From contig NZ_CP013021.1 in the NCBI RefSeq assembly GCF_001420915.1, forward strand, positions 1,574,501-1,638,500: a stretch of 64,000 nucleotides of DNA, written 5' to 3'. Origin of the DNA: Agarivorans gilvus (GTDB lineage Bacteria; Pseudomonadota; Gammaproteobacteria; Enterobacterales; Celerinatantimonadaceae). Position numbers and translations under genes: made by a program. Each line of letters opens with the position of its first letter. Positions within the stretch are counted from its first letter, which is position 1. A model generated the notes under the pieces. The model was not told where the DNA came from. It worked only from the letters and a program-made list of their open reading frames with translations, and did no database searches. Below are positions 8,800 through 18,771 of this stretch, piece by piece.

Positions 8800-9054
8800 A
8801 TGAAATTTACTCCTGCCACTATCGCCGAACTTAACTTACTACTGCAATTTGACCTGAGCAGTTTACAAACTGGGATTAAAGTTCACCACGATGCCGCTCC
8901 CGAGTTAGTTACGGCGGCACAAAGTTTATTTGATAAAGGATTAAGTACCCAAACCGATGGCGGTTACCTCACCGACTTAGGCATAGAAGTGGCCGAACAT
9001 GCACAAAAATTATTAGCCGTATTATCCACCAAGCCAGAACACGTTTCAGCTTAA
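8800..9054 (+). CDS. TIGR02647 family protein
   Basis: An 84-residue protein matching the TIGR02647 family: an ELNLLLQFDL start, a KVHHDA segment and the conserved GGYLTDLG turn. The family has been suggested to be DNA-binding, without a proven function. AGGATGG lies just before the ATG at 8800, which is preferred over an upstream GTG-type start at 8740. A clear terminator follows 17 bases after the stop, so the gene is monocistronic. It is divergent from the LysE-type gene. Confidence 0.8.
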   Translation: MKFTPATIAELNLLLQFDLSSLQTGIKVHHDAAPELVTAAQSLFDKGLSTQTDGGYLTDLGIEVAEHAQKLLAVLSTKPEHVSA

Positions 9055-9070
9055 AGTGACTTAATTGCAA

Positions 9071-9096
9071 ACCAAGAGCCAAGCTCTTGGTTTTTT
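9071..9096 (+). terminator. Rho-independent terminator
   Basis: An 8-bp stem CCAAGAGC/GCTCTTGG with a 3-base loop, followed by six T, directly after the TIGR02647 gene. Confidence 0.9.
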
Positions 9097-9258
9097 ATCT
9101 CACATCGGCCAGCACAGTTTAATTAGCCCCCTCTCATCATCGCGATAATGCTAAGTCGCTCATCTTTTACTGATAATCCCCTAAGCCACACATAGTAATC
9201 TGTCATTAAATCCGTATTATGCAACTATTAACTCTTTGGTAAGTAAAGGATAACTACC

Positions 9259-9852
9259 ATGCCCATTTCACTGATCATTATCTTGCTATTAGTGGTTGCA
9301 CTTATTTTTTATATCGTTGGCATATTTAACCGCCTAGTTAACCTGCGTAATCGCTATCAAAATGGCTTCGCCCAAATAGAAGTGCAATTGAAACGCCGCT
9401 ATGACTTGATCCCTAATTTAGTTGAAACCGCCAAAGCCTACATGAGCCATGAGCGGGAAACCCTAGAAGCGGTAATTAGCGCCCGTAATGATGCCAGCGC
9501 CCTACTCAAAGCAGCCGCCAGTGACCCCAGTGGCAATGCCCTAACGCAATTAGCTAGTGCCGAAGGGATACTGCAAGGTGCCATGAGCAAGCTCAATATC
9601 GTGATGGAAAATTACCCTGACTTAAAAGCCAACCAAAATATGGCACAACTGAGCGAAGAGCTCACCAGCACCGAGAACCGAGTAGCTTTTGCGCGACAAG
9701 CGTTCAACGATGCGGTGACCGACTACAATAGCTACCGACAGTCCTTTCCACCGGTGTTTTTTGCCGCACAATTTGGTCATAAGAGAAACGCCGAATTATT
9801 AGAATTCGCCGATAGTGAACAGATCCAAAGTGCGCCTAAAGTCTCTTTCTAA
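9259..9852 (+). CDS. LemA family protein
   Basis: A 197-residue protein of the LemA family: one N-terminal membrane helix (residues 3-22), then the conserved segment NRLVNLRNRYQNGFAQIEVQ with RRYDLIPNLVETAK, and a long helical domain that faces the periplasm or cell exterior. LemA proteins are commonly encoded next to an M48 protease, as here, where the next gene starts 12 bases downstream. The biochemical role is not known; a link with envelope stress or protease function is inference from the pairing. ATAAAGGATAACTACC precedes the start. Confidence 0.92.
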   Translation: MPISLIIILLLVVALIFYIVGIFNRLVNLRNRYQNGFAQIEVQLKRRYDLIPNLVETAKAYMSHERETLEAVISARNDASALLKAAASDPSGNALTQLASAEGILQGAMSKLNIVMENYPDLKANQNMAQLSEELTSTENRVAFARQAFNDAVTDYNSYRQSFPPVFFAAQFGHKRNAELLEFADSEQIQSAPKVSF

Positions 9853-9864
9853 ACCGCCTAAACG

Positions 9865-11817
9865 ATGAACTTTTTTCAACAACAGGAATTGGCACGGCGC
9901 AACAGCAAGTACTTACTGTTGCTGTTTATTGTGGCGGTACTCCTCATCATAGGGCTGAGTAACCTACTGATTGCCGCCACCCTGTGGTTTTTTAATCAAC
10001 AAGCCCCCTTAAGCTTGCAGCAGCTTTTTTCTACCTCGCAAGTTCTAGTGGTAAGCCTACTGATGAGTGGGGTGATCGGCTGCGCCATCGCTTATAAATG
10101 GTATCAATTACGCGACGGCGGGCGACGCTTGGCCGAGTCCTTGGGCGGACAAGTACTCATGCCCAATACCGAGCAAGCCGAACAACGGCAAATTTTAAAC
10201 GTGGTGGAAGAAATGGCCATCGCCTCGGGTATGCCGGTACCGCCGGTCTACCTACTCAAAGATGAACTTGGCATTAACGCCTTTGCCGCTGGCCATACTC
10301 CGGCCGATGCTGTGATAGGCATTACTCAAGGCGCACTAGAACAGCTCAACCGTGACCAACTACAAGGCGTGGTGGCTCATGAGTTCAGCCACATATTAAA
10401 CGGCGATATGCGCCTCAACATGCAGCTAATTGCATTGCTCAGCGGCATTGTATTTATTTCCAACATCGGCGAGTTCGTATTGTATAGCCAGCGCCATCGT
10501 GCTTATTCGCGCTCTAGTCGGCGCAATAACGATGGCCGAGTCGCCGCACTTGGCTTAGGCCTGTTAGTACTAGGTTGGTTGGGGGTGTTTTTTGCCAACA
10601 TGATTAAAGCGGCAATTAGCCGCCAGCGCGAATACCTGGCCGACGCCTCTGCAGTGCAATTTACTCGTAACCCCAAAGGCATTGCCGATGCACTAAAAAT
10701 TATCGCCGGCTATGAGGCTGGTTCGGGTTTACGCTCGCCGCTCAGCCAAGAAGCCAGCCATATGTTTATCGGTAATGCTCGGCGCTTAGGCAGCTTCTTT
10801 GCCAGTCATCCGCCGCTTGATGAACGCATCAAACGTTTGCTACCTAGCTGGAATGGCCAAGTGACCAAGCGGCAAATCAAGCATCGCGCCCAGCCCATCT
10901 ATGCGCGAGCCTACCGAGCTAGCGAACCTAGCCCCGAACGACAACAATCGACCTTTTTGGCCGCTGCCGCCGCAGGAGCGGCGCTTGCCACTGACAGCTC
11001 ATCAAACACCGCGTCATTTTCACTGTCAAATAATGCCAGCACAGTGGCCCAAGAACTGGCCCAATTACCGCAGGGCCTATTAAATCTGGCCCACGAACCC
11101 AGCGGAGCAATGAACCTGGTCTATGCACTGTTGTTAAGTGAGCAGGCCGAATTACGCCAGCAACAATTAGCTGTTATCGAAGCCCCAGCCCAGCAAACAG
11201 TGGAGTTGAGTGAGATTAAGCAAGCATGGCAGTGGCTAGCTACGCTGGATCGGTCTTACCGCCTGCCCTTATTGGAGATGGCGTTTCCCGCCTTAAAACA
11301 GCTATCCAAACCGCAATACCAAAACCTGATGGCGAATTTGCGCAAGCTGATTAAAGCCGATCAACAGGTAGACCGTTACGAATGGTGTCTTTATCACTTA
11401 GTCAAACATTACTTGGCTGCGCAGTTTGAAAGCCTCGCCCGCAGTAAAGCGCTATACAGCAGCATTCCCGCGATTGCTCAGCACTTCAACATTGTGCTGT
11501 CGAGCCTCGCCTATGCTGGGCATGATGATGATACTAAGATCCAACGCGCCTATGGCATTGGCATTAACAGTATCGGCTTGTATACCCTGCGCCAATTACC
11601 TAAAGAGCAGTGCCAAGTTGAACATTTTGGCCCGGCAGTGAAACAGCTGGCCAATGCCCATCCGCCAATTAAACAGCGAGTATTACGAGCGCTGGCCGCC
11701 TGCGTCAGTCTAGATAAACAGCTCACGGTCGCAGAATATGAGATGATCCGTTGTATCGCCGCGGTGATGGATTGCCCCAGCCCACAGCTAAAAATGGAAA
11801 TAGCACCAGACCATTAA
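9865..11817 (+). CDS. M48-family membrane metalloprotease with long C-terminal extension
   Basis: A 650-residue HtpX-like zinc protease in the inner membrane, encoded right after lemA. Helices lie near residues 17-42, 55-77, 184-206 and 229-250. The zinc site is HEFSH with H172, E173 and H176; the third ligand is E256 in REYLADASA. The N-terminus NFFQQQELARRNSK is typical of the LemA-associated subfamily. Residues from about 330 to the end form a helical extension of more than 300 residues with no recognised domain. It probably degrades or processes membrane proteins; the substrate is unknown. Confidence 0.92.
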   Translation: MNFFQQQELARRNSKYLLLLFIVAVLLIIGLSNLLIAATLWFFNQQAPLSLQQLFSTSQVLVVSLLMSGVIGCAIAYKWYQLRDGGRRLAESLGGQVLMPNTEQAEQRQILNVVEEMAIASGMPVPPVYLLKDELGINAFAAGHTPADAVIGITQGALEQLNRDQLQGVVAHEFSHILNGDMRLNMQLIALLSGIVFISNIGEFVLYSQRHRAYSRSSRRNNDGRVAALGLGLLVLGWLGVFFANMIKAAISRQREYLADASAVQFTRNPKGIADALKIIAGYEAGSGLRSPLSQEASHMFIGNARRLGSFFASHPPLDERIKRLLPSWNGQVTKRQIKHRAQPIYARAYRASEPSPERQQSTFLAAAAAGAALATDSSSNTASFSLSNNASTVAQELAQLPQGLLNLAHEPSGAMNLVYALLLSEQAELRQQQLAVIEAPAQQTVELSEIKQAWQWLATLDRSYRLPLLEMAFPALKQLSKPQYQNLMANLRKLIKADQQVDRYEWCLYHLVKHYLAAQFESLARSKALYSSIPAIAQHFNIVLSSLAYAGHDDDTKIQRAYGIGINSIGLYTLRQLPKEQCQVEHFGPAVKQLANAHPPIKQRVLRALAACVSLDKQLTVAEYEMIRCIAAVMDCPSPQLKMEIAPDH

Positions 11818-11851
11818 AGCTTAATCGGCTAGTGCTATGAATGGCGGGTTG

Positions 11852-12856
11852 TTAAAGCGCCCGCTTAGCCGCTTTTTCTCGCAGGCTCTGGCGCGCTTTT
11901 TCACTGATGAAGGCCATTTTTAATCCATTACTTTGCAATTGAGCAATCTGCTCGTCGGCAAAACCTAATACTTCGCGAGCGAGGCGGTACTCATCAGGCA
12001 AGTCGATGGCCGATACACCTGGGTCGTCGGTATTTAAGCTGGCACGAATACCATGGGCTAAAAATTGCTTCAGCGGATGCTGACTAAGATCGGGCGTGGT
12101 ATTGGTTTGAAAGTTAGAAGACAAACACGACTCTACACCAATCTTATGTTTAGCCACATAGTCCATCAATTTAGGGTCGTCGGCAATCTTCACCCCATGA
12201 CCAATTCGAGTAGCACCCAACTCACGAATCGCCTGCCAAACACTCTCTGCCCCCGCAGCCTCACCGGCATGCACCGTAATGGCAAACCCCGCGTCACGAG
12301 CCCGGGCAAAATGTTCTACAAATAAGTCGCCGGGTTTGCCCAGCTCATCGCCAGCTAAGTCCATCGCCACAATTTGGTCGCGAAAAGCAATACAGGCGGC
12401 CAACTCTTCACTACAACGCTGTTGACCAAAAGAGCGGCTCATAATGCCGATCAGATTTACCTGCACATCATACTTTGCCATGCCACGACGCACTCCTTCA
12501 ATCACCGCCTCAACCACCCCTTCGGGTTTCAACTGATGACTCATCGCCATATAACCGGGGCTAAAACGTAGCTCTGCGTAATCGATGCTGGCACGCTGCA
12601 AATCAGCCACGTTTTCCTCGGCCACGCGAACGCAGGCGTCGTAGTCACCTAAGACTTTTACTCCCCAATCCAACTTAGAAAGAAAAGCCACCAAATTAGG
12701 CTCTTGCTTGGTGATTTGCACATGCGGGATCAAACCTGCTAAGTCTGTTGCAGGCAAAGCTACATTAAACTTCCTGCCCAGTTCCAAAATGGTTTCGGCG
12801 CGAATATTACCATCGAGATGACGATGTAAATCGGTTACTGGGAATTGTCTTAACAT
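11852..12856 (-). CDS. add: Adenosine deaminase
   Basis: A 334-residue amidohydrolase that converts adenosine (and deoxyadenosine) to inosine in purine salvage. Zinc ligands H11 and H13 are in LHRHLDGN, the catalytic HAGE is near residue 196, and SLNTDDPGVS near the C-terminus supplies the last aspartates. The length matches E. coli Add (333). AGGAG stands a few bases before the ATG. The gene is single and convergent with the M48 protease gene. No cofactor-site residue looks altered. Confidence 0.96.
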   Translation of the reverse strand: MLRQFPVTDLHRHLDGNIRAETILELGRKFNVALPATDLAGLIPHVQITKQEPNLVAFLSKLDWGVKVLGDYDACVRVAEENVADLQRASIDYAELRFSPGYMAMSHQLKPEGVVEAVIEGVRRGMAKYDVQVNLIGIMSRSFGQQRCSEELAACIAFRDQIVAMDLAGDELGKPGDLFVEHFARARDAGFAITVHAGEAAGAESVWQAIRELGATRIGHGVKIADDPKLMDYVAKHKIGVESCLSSNFQTNTTPDLSQHPLKQFLAHGIRASLNTDDPGVSAIDLPDEYRLAREVLGFADEQIAQLQSNGLKMAFISEKARQSLREKAAKRAL

Positions 12857-13125
12857 AGCGACTCCTGCTTATTCTTGTCTTTATTTTGAGCGCTCAAGTG
12901 TAGTGAGCAAGCGCCCATGTTCCAAATCAGAAAACCCCAAATAAAGCCGACTTTTCCAATAACTTAAGGGCCAAAATATAATCTTAGCCAAATATGTTGG
13001 TATTTTTAAAATACTGCTCCTCAGCAGCCCATTAAAGTTGGCCTAGGCATACAGCAATATAGTGACTTAACTAGACTTTTCTTGGCTTGCTCCAAGGCTT
13101 GACAGCGTACGGAGCGAAGGCAGCA

Positions 13126-15026
13126 CTATTTCGAAGGGTGATATTGAGCTTGTTGATAGCCATCTACCGCCTGCTTAAGCGCGGCAGCCCGTTGGGGGCT
13201 TGGCGCTCCACCCGCTGCACAAAAGCAGCTAAGGTTTCACCGGCTTCGCGCCTTAAGCGATAACGAGCTAATAGCCAGAGTTGCCAACGCAGCGCCAATA
13301 CCGGTTTAGCAGGCAAACGCCAACGCCACGGTTTGGCAAATATGGTGGCGGTAACGACTATGCCCAAAAACAACATGCTGGCCGTTAACATTAACATGGA
13401 ACTGCCCGGCAACCATGCCATTAAGCTGGCAAATAACCGCAACTGGCGTTGTTGGTCAAAGTTAAGCACCCATTTGGCCCACCAATAATCCGCTTGAGCG
13501 AACCAATAGCGTAAGCGACTCATGCCTTCGGTATACCAAAAACGTTTTCCCCAACCATTTAAGTTTCGCCATTGTTCGGCGGTAGATTGGCTTTGTTGCA
13601 GGCTATTTTCCACTCGGTCTGGCGCTATCCATGCGGTGGGGTCAAGGCGCTGCCATGTTTGGCCGTTCCAAAACTCTAACCAAGCATGGGCATCGTAGTT
13701 ACGCACCGCCAGTAGTTGCTCGCTTTGCTCCCATTCTCCACCTAGGTAACCGGCCACCATGCGCGCGGGAATCCCCTGCAAACGCGCCATGACCACTACG
13801 CTTTGCGCGTAGTGCACACAAAAGCCGCGCTGCTGCTCAAACAAAAAACTTGCTATGCCGCGAAGCCCCGGATAAGCCGGTGGATTGAGGGTGTAACTGA
13901 AAGGCCGCGCCATAAACCATTGCTCTAGCTGGGCTAAATAACGCTGAGCATAATCACTAGCAGAGCGATCTAAACCCTGCTGTAAACCCTCGGCTAACTC
14001 CACAATGGCCGCGGGCAGCTGCGCCGGTAATTGCTTGGCCAGAGTTAATTGCGCAGCATTGCTCGTCTCACTTGATGGCGCAGGCAAATAGTCGAACTGA
14101 AACAGCTGACGGGTAAAGTTGTCTTGGCGGCGTTGCCAGCTTTTATCAGCAAAATACTGGCCACTCCCAGCAGTTAAGCTACTCGGGTTTAAGCTGGCCA
14201 GCCATGACCCATCGGCGGGTTCTAGGAGTAATTGATATTGGTTGAGTGGCTCAGCTGATGCAGGGCTAAAGCGTTGAGGCTGCTGCGCCAACTCACTGCG
14301 CCGCCAGCGCTCTCCATCAAACTGATCTAATACCATCGCTCGCCAATACAACTGCTGGTTGGCCATGGGCTTAGCAAACTCGGCTCGAAATACCAGCTTA
14401 TCGGAGCGGATCAACTGACTAATGTCACCGGGTCTAATTTCTTCAGATAAGCCGGTTTGGGCACTGCTGGGGTTGGGCATTTGCCACAGTGGCGGCAAGC
14501 GCGGAGCCAATACAAATAAGGCCAGTGCTAGCGGTGCTAATCCCAACAGCCACAGCGCCAGTTGCTTAACCCAAGCGCGGCTCAATTGAATATCTAAACT
14601 GAGTAACAATAACAAGTGGATAAAGGCAACGAGCAAGGCTAATAAGGCCGCCAGCGGCTGGCTAGAAAACACCAAAGACAGCGCCACCAAAAACAAACCG
14701 GTGAGCACAAACACTTCAATGTCTCGGCGCACATGTAACTCGATGTATTTAAGGCTATAACCCAACATGACTAAGGCCACCAGCTTATCAAATAGACCAA
14801 GGCCTCGACTTAACCACAGCGTCACTAAAAATAGCGCCAGCAGTAATAGTTTGACCCAGCGCGGCTTAGGCAAGCTGGCTAAGCCCTTCACCACCCTAAT
14901 TCGCCAGCTCCCAGCCAATAGCCCAACCAGCACTAAGAGCCAAGGCACGTGGCCCAATAGCAAGAGCGCGGTGGCCAAATAGCACAGCAACGACAGCCGA
15001 ATATGGGAAAGCTTGAGCACGGTCAT
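13126..15026 (-). CDS. TgpA-like transglutaminase-domain membrane protein (one apparent frameshift)
   Basis: An inner-membrane protein with several N-terminal helices (DUF3488), a periplasmic transglutaminase-like domain and a C-terminal helix. The catalytic triad is visible: Cys near residue 400 in GFCVHYAQ, His in YDAHAWLEFW and Asp in RLDPTAW. As written, the frame stops at 13164 after 620 residues. One base missing from the C5 run (G5 on the plus strand, 13194-13198) would restore a family-like tail AALKQAVDGYQQAQYH and a stop at 13126, for 633 residues. Its start overlaps the DUF58 stop as ATGA, and it is the last gene of a MoxR-DUF58-TgpA operon. Confidence 0.9.
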
Positions 15027-16003
15027 AGGCGTTTCGGCGCTCCTGCTAGCATACGTAAAGCCTGTTGCTGATGCCGCTCGCCTTGCCCCATGGCCAGTTG
15101 CTCGCCATTCACTCTAAGGCTGAAGCTATGCTGTTGTTTGGCCAGTTGGCGAACCCAAAATGCCAATACCGCTAGACGCTGCTCGTAATCCAAACCCGCC
15201 GATAAGCTGTCGCTTAAATGCAGCCCTTGGGCGGGATTACCAGTAAAGGTTTTAATTTGCAGGCCGCGCCCCGCCGCGTACTGCTTCCAAGCCAACAGAC
15301 TTTTGCGTTCACCGCTACGATAAGCTTTTAAACCGGAAAACTCATGCTGTTGCAAACTGTCGCTATGGCTATGCTCAATGTCATGCTGCTCAGTTTGCGC
15401 CTTAGCCGGACAAGCATGACCGGCTAGCGGCTGAGGATAAGCAATTAAATCACAGCAAAAATCGGCCACCGTCCAGCAGCGAAACAAACCAAAGGGAAAT
15501 ACGCTATACAGCGTGACCCGAGGTAGGCGCTGATAGCCACGCTGTTTTACCTCTAAATCTAAGGCGAGCTGGCCATCGAGAACTTGGCTGGCCTGCTGCA
15601 GTGGCCACTGTTTGATTTTTGCTTGTAAGGCCTGAACCGGCTTGCCGCGAGATTTTTTCATCGATAATAACAAGCGTAGCGGTTGGCCAAGCTGGCCCTC
15701 GGGACCATGCACCAAATTAACCACTAAGCCAGAGAGATTTTGATGGCAAAGCAACAGGCACATCAACCACAGCACTAACATCCACAAGGCTAAGGCCAGC
15801 ACTAAGTTATTTTGGTAGTTACTGCCCATCACTAGCATCACCAGCAGCGTCAGCAAGAACCACCAACCAAAACCTGTGGGCAAAATAAATAGCTGCTTGC
15901 GGCTAAGCTGCAAGCTTTTCGCCGCTGGAATGCGCCGCACCAACCAAGCTTGAGAGCGCAAGCCCTGCCATTGTTTTAAACGGGATAAGCCAGCTTTAAT
16001 CAT
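15023..16003 (-). CDS. DUF58 domain protein
   Basis: A 326-residue protein with two N-terminal membrane helices (residues 37-80) followed by a DUF58 domain, whose core is visible as GLKAYRSGERKSLLAWKQYA near residue 225. DUF58 proteins are related to von Willebrand A folds and almost always pair with MoxR ATPases and transglutaminase proteins, as here. Their role is thought to be in assembling or maturing envelope complexes; the specific target is not known. It lies 2 bases after moxR and overlaps the next gene by 4 bases, so translation is probably coupled. Confidence 0.9.
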   Translation of the reverse strand: MIKAGLSRLKQWQGLRSQAWLVRRIPAAKSLQLSRKQLFILPTGFGWWFLLTLLVMLVMGSNYQNNLVLALALWMLVLWLMCLLLCHQNLSGLVVNLVHGPEGQLGQPLRLLLSMKKSRGKPVQALQAKIKQWPLQQASQVLDGQLALDLEVKQRGYQRLPRVTLYSVFPFGLFRCWTVADFCCDLIAYPQPLAGHACPAKAQTEQHDIEHSHSDSLQQHEFSGLKAYRSGERKSLLAWKQYAAGRGLQIKTFTGNPAQGLHLSDSLSAGLDYEQRLAVLAFWVRQLAKQQHSFSLRVNGEQLAMGQGERHQQQALRMLAGAPKRL

Positions 16004-16005
16004 GC

Positions 16006-16917
16006 TTAAGCTAAATCTTGGTAAGGGTCTACATCAGCCAAAATTTGCTTGGCGTAGGCCTCACCACTATCGCCACGACCTAAGCGGTGGGCACTGACCG
16101 CTACAAACACTGCTTGCAAATCTTCCGGTGATACATGCCCTTTATGATGTAAAAAGGCCCAAGCCTTGGCACAAGACAACAAACTTAAACTACAGCGTGG
16201 CGATAAGGGGTTTAGCCCTTCCAACTCGCGACTACGATGAATCAAGCGCAGTAAATAAGCCAATAAGGCGTCACTGCAATGTAAGAGCTGCACCTGCTGC
16301 TGCAAGGCTAGTACATCTTGCATATCAAGGCTGGACTGCGGCGCGCTCTCGGTACTGCCACGCTTCAACATTGCCATTTCAGAATCTAAGTCAGGAAAAC
16401 CAATGCTAAGGCGCATCGCAAAGCGGTCTAGCTGTGACTCGGGCAAATCAAAAGTGCCCAGCTGCTCACGCGGATTTTGCGTGGCAATCACAAAGAAGGG
16501 CGCGGCTAAGGGATAACGCTGGCCGTCGGTGCTCACCTGTTGTTCTTCCATGGCTTCTAACAAGGCACTTTGAGTGCGCGGGCTAGCACGATTAAGTTCA
16601 TCGGCCAGCACCAAATGATTAAAAATAGGCCCAGGGTGAAAACGAAATTGTTGGCTGTCTTGTTCAAATACCGATACGCCAATGATGTCGGCGGGCAACA
16701 AATCGCTAGTAAACTGGATCCGCTGAAAACTCATGCCAAACCCCGCCGCTAGCCATTTAGCCAAACTGGTTTTGCCTGCACCGGGCAAGTCTTCAATCAA
16801 CAAATGACCACCGGCCAACAAGCAACTCAAGGCTAAACGTACCGCTTGAGTTTTTCCAAGTAGCTGTTGTTCAAGCTGTTGGCATACCGCCTGTAAGCGA
16901 GGATCTATTTGATTCAT
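16006..16917 (-). CDS. MoxR-family AAA+ ATPase
   Basis: A 303-residue AAA+ ATPase of the MoxR family, a chaperone-like motor. Walker A is LPGAGKTSL (GAGKT at 46-50), Walker B is LVLADELNRASP, and sensor residues follow in ATQNPREQ and the conserved SQLDRFAMRL. The ATG at 16917 gives the family-typical start; an earlier TTG at 16935 is less likely. It is the first gene of the three-gene operon with DUF58 and TgpA-like proteins, spaced 2 bases from the next gene. Confidence 0.93.
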   Translation of the reverse strand: MNQIDPRLQAVCQQLEQQLLGKTQAVRLALSCLLAGGHLLIEDLPGAGKTSLAKWLAAGFGMSFQRIQFTSDLLPADIIGVSVFEQDSQQFRFHPGPIFNHLVLADELNRASPRTQSALLEAMEEQQVSTDGQRYPLAAPFFVIATQNPREQLGTFDLPESQLDRFAMRLSIGFPDLDSEMAMLKRGSTESAPQSSLDMQDVLALQQQVQLLHCSDALLAYLLRLIHRSRELEGLNPLSPRCSLSLLSCAKAWAFLHHKGHVSPEDLQAVFVAVSAHRLGRGDSGEAYAKQILADVDPYQDLA

Positions 16918-17080
16918 ATAAATAAAAAAGCCCAAGGAAAAGAAACTAGCTTACAAAGCTTTCAGGCAAATTTATAGCGTTGTAAGCGTGCGTTAGATTG
17001 CAGTTATGACTTAAGCTTAGCAGCTTGGAGGGCTAGCGTGCTGGCTGGCACAAGACAGGAAGAAGCGGAAATTTAACTCA

Positions 17081-17103
17081 AAGCGAGGCGCTATGCCTCG
17101 CTT
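17081..17103 (-). terminator. Hairpin, likely terminator
   Basis: A 9-bp stem AAGCGAGGC/GCCTCGCTT with a 5-base loop, lying 21 bases downstream of the small membrane-protein gene on the minus strand. The following T-tract is weak, so termination is likely but not certain. Confidence 0.55.
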
Positions 17104-17124
17104 CAAGCGACTCATTTGCAAGGC

Positions 17125-17388
17125 TTAGCTTGGGCTCATCTCGGGTTCACGTTTGAAATAACGCACAATGCCCACCACTGAAGCCCCGATCCAAAATAGC
17201 TCAATAATGAAACTGGCTAAATTAAAATTGATGCACAGGCTAATCAATAACAGGATGGCCCCGCTAAGGTTCATTAGGTTATAGGTGAGTTTTTTGGGAT
17301 TTAAGCGCTCCAACTGTAATAGGAAGAACGCTCCTACGACTAGAGCGGTACCACTAAGACCAACAAGATCTACCAGAATACTTTGCAT
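17125..17388 (-). CDS. CBU_0592-like small membrane protein
   Basis: An 87-residue inner-membrane protein with three hydrophobic segments, matching what I recall as the CBU_0592-like family: DLVGLSGTALVVGAFF, then LTYNLMNLSGA, then a final helix with FWIGASVVGIVRYF. No function is known. The ATG at 17388, preceded by GAGAAA, is chosen over a longer frame to 17436 that adds a hydrophilic, family-unlike leader. It stands alone between the moxR operon and a nucleotidyltransferase gene. Confidence 0.7.
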   Translation of the reverse strand: MQSILVDLVGLSGTALVVGAFFLLQLERLNPKKLTYNLMNLSGAILLLISLCINFNLASFIIELFWIGASVVGIVRYFKREPEMSPS

Positions 17389-17596
17389 AGCTTTCTCATT
17401 AACAAGCAAAAAAGGTCGTCCAAAGTGCTGGCCCAATCCATGGGGTGGACGCTCTCAGCTGTAAAACAGGATTCCATGAGACAGCTTGTTAGCGGCATTT
17501 ATAAATGCGGGCGTAATTTACCAGAAACAAGACGCTGATGCATGTAGATTGTTTATTCAAATAAAGCCAGCAACTAACCTAGGCACTAGCAGAGAC

Positions 17597-18421
17597 TCAA
17601 ATACCGGGAAGCTCTAAGTCAGGATGCTCTTCAATGCACTGGCATAAGCCTTGGCTGAGTATCTTTAGGCGCTCAAGTAAGCAAGCTTGGCCCTGCCCCA
17701 CCTCGCTCAGCAAAGCTTCTATATTGCGACGAAGCTGTTGCGGACGACGCTGGCAATGGCTCTCGGCGTAATTCAACATGCGTTTTTCTCCGGGATGAGG
17801 CAGCTGATTAAGCGCAAACAATACATCGAAATAACTGGCCAAATACTCACTGCAGCGATGATTTAAACTAACTCGATCTTGGCGTTGTAAGGCCTTAGCT
17901 AACTGATGGCTATAGGCGGGAATTTGTTCTAATAACAAGGGCAGATTTTTGTCGATAATGGCCTGCTGCAGGGCTTGAGGATAAGCCAGCTTATAGCGCT
18001 GCTGCAGTTGCCCGGCTAAGCCATTAGCATCATAAAGAATTTTTGAATCCAGCAAGTTCGCCCAAATACAGGTGCTATAACCCACCGAGGCCTGATGGTG
18101 CAGCAACAACTGCTGTAAGTGTTGGTTGAGAAACTCAAAGTCCCGATAGATCAGTTCAACTTCTATGCCGTCATGTAATATCGCATCGTCTTCGGTTTCC
18201 CAAAACTGATTATTGAGTTCTATATATCGGCAATATTTATCGAGGATCTGTTGTCGACTTGCTAAGCTCAGCGGCGCATTTAAGTAAACATACAGGTCAT
18301 AATCGGAATCATCATCAGCCAGACCAGTGGCTCGCGACCCGGCTAACAATAAAGCGTCAACTTGTGACAGGCTGGATAATTCATCTACTAAAGCTAAAAA
18401 ATGGGCCGACTCATTCATCAT
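17597..18421 (-). CDS. Nucleotidyltransferase-fold protein (DUF4037-like)
   Basis: A 274-residue protein with a DNA-polymerase-beta-like nucleotidyltransferase site: GSRATG at 28-33 and the metal-binding DSDYDLY with D40 and D42, then a third acidic residue in GIEVELIYR. The C-terminal half is helical and resembles DUF4037-type domains. It may transfer a nucleotide to a small molecule or protein, as aminoglycoside and related nucleotidyltransferases do, but the substrate cannot be told. No partner gene that would suggest a toxin-antitoxin role lies adjacent. Confidence 0.75.
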   Translation of the reverse strand: MMNESAHFLALVDELSSLSQVDALLLAGSRATGLADDDSDYDLYVYLNAPLSLASRQQILDKYCRYIELNNQFWETEDDAILHDGIEVELIYRDFEFLNQHLQQLLLHHQASVGYSTCIWANLLDSKILYDANGLAGQLQQRYKLAYPQALQQAIIDKNLPLLLEQIPAYSHQLAKALQRQDRVSLNHRCSEYLASYFDVLFALNQLPHPGEKRMLNYAESHCQRRPQQLRRNIEALLSEVGQGQACLLERLKILSQGLCQCIEEHPDLELPGI

Positions 18422-18510
18422 AGGGCTTCCTTAAATTACAGCCCTCAGTTTATGTGAAACGCCTTAACAAACCAGCAGCAAAGCGAAAAAATGCTCACTA
18501 AAACATGAAT

Positions 18511-18771
18511 TTATTGTTTATCCTGCTTTTCTTCGTCCTTCAAAAAACGGATCTCACTAAAGCCAAGCCGTAAAAACTCATTTTGCCGATACTCTTTTAA
18601 AGTAGCCTTGTCTCGCGTAGACATCGCTAATTGCTTTTCCATGGCCAAAAACGAACTAATATCAACACCTTCAGCAGCAGCCACCGCCTCGTGAATGTCA
18701 TGAAATTTATCAAAGGAGAAGTTAATCACCTTCGTTTGCTTCTTAAATTTATAGCTAACCTGACGAGCCAT
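18511..18771 (-). CDS. DUF2960 family protein
   Basis: An 86-residue basic protein that fits DUF2960, a family of Vibrio-like and Alteromonadales genomes with no known function. Recognisable features are the MARQVSYKFK start, the FDKFHDIHEAVAAAEG segment and the FLRLGFSEIRF end. No membrane segment or enzyme motif is visible. It is divergent from the efflux adaptor gene across a 361-base gap and lies in the same direction as the nucleotidyltransferase gene 89 bases downstream. Confidence 0.75.
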   Translation of the reverse strand: MARQVSYKFKKQTKVINFSFDKFHDIHEAVAAAEGVDISSFLAMEKQLAMSTRDKATLKEYRQNEFLRLGFSEIRFLKDEEKQDKQ

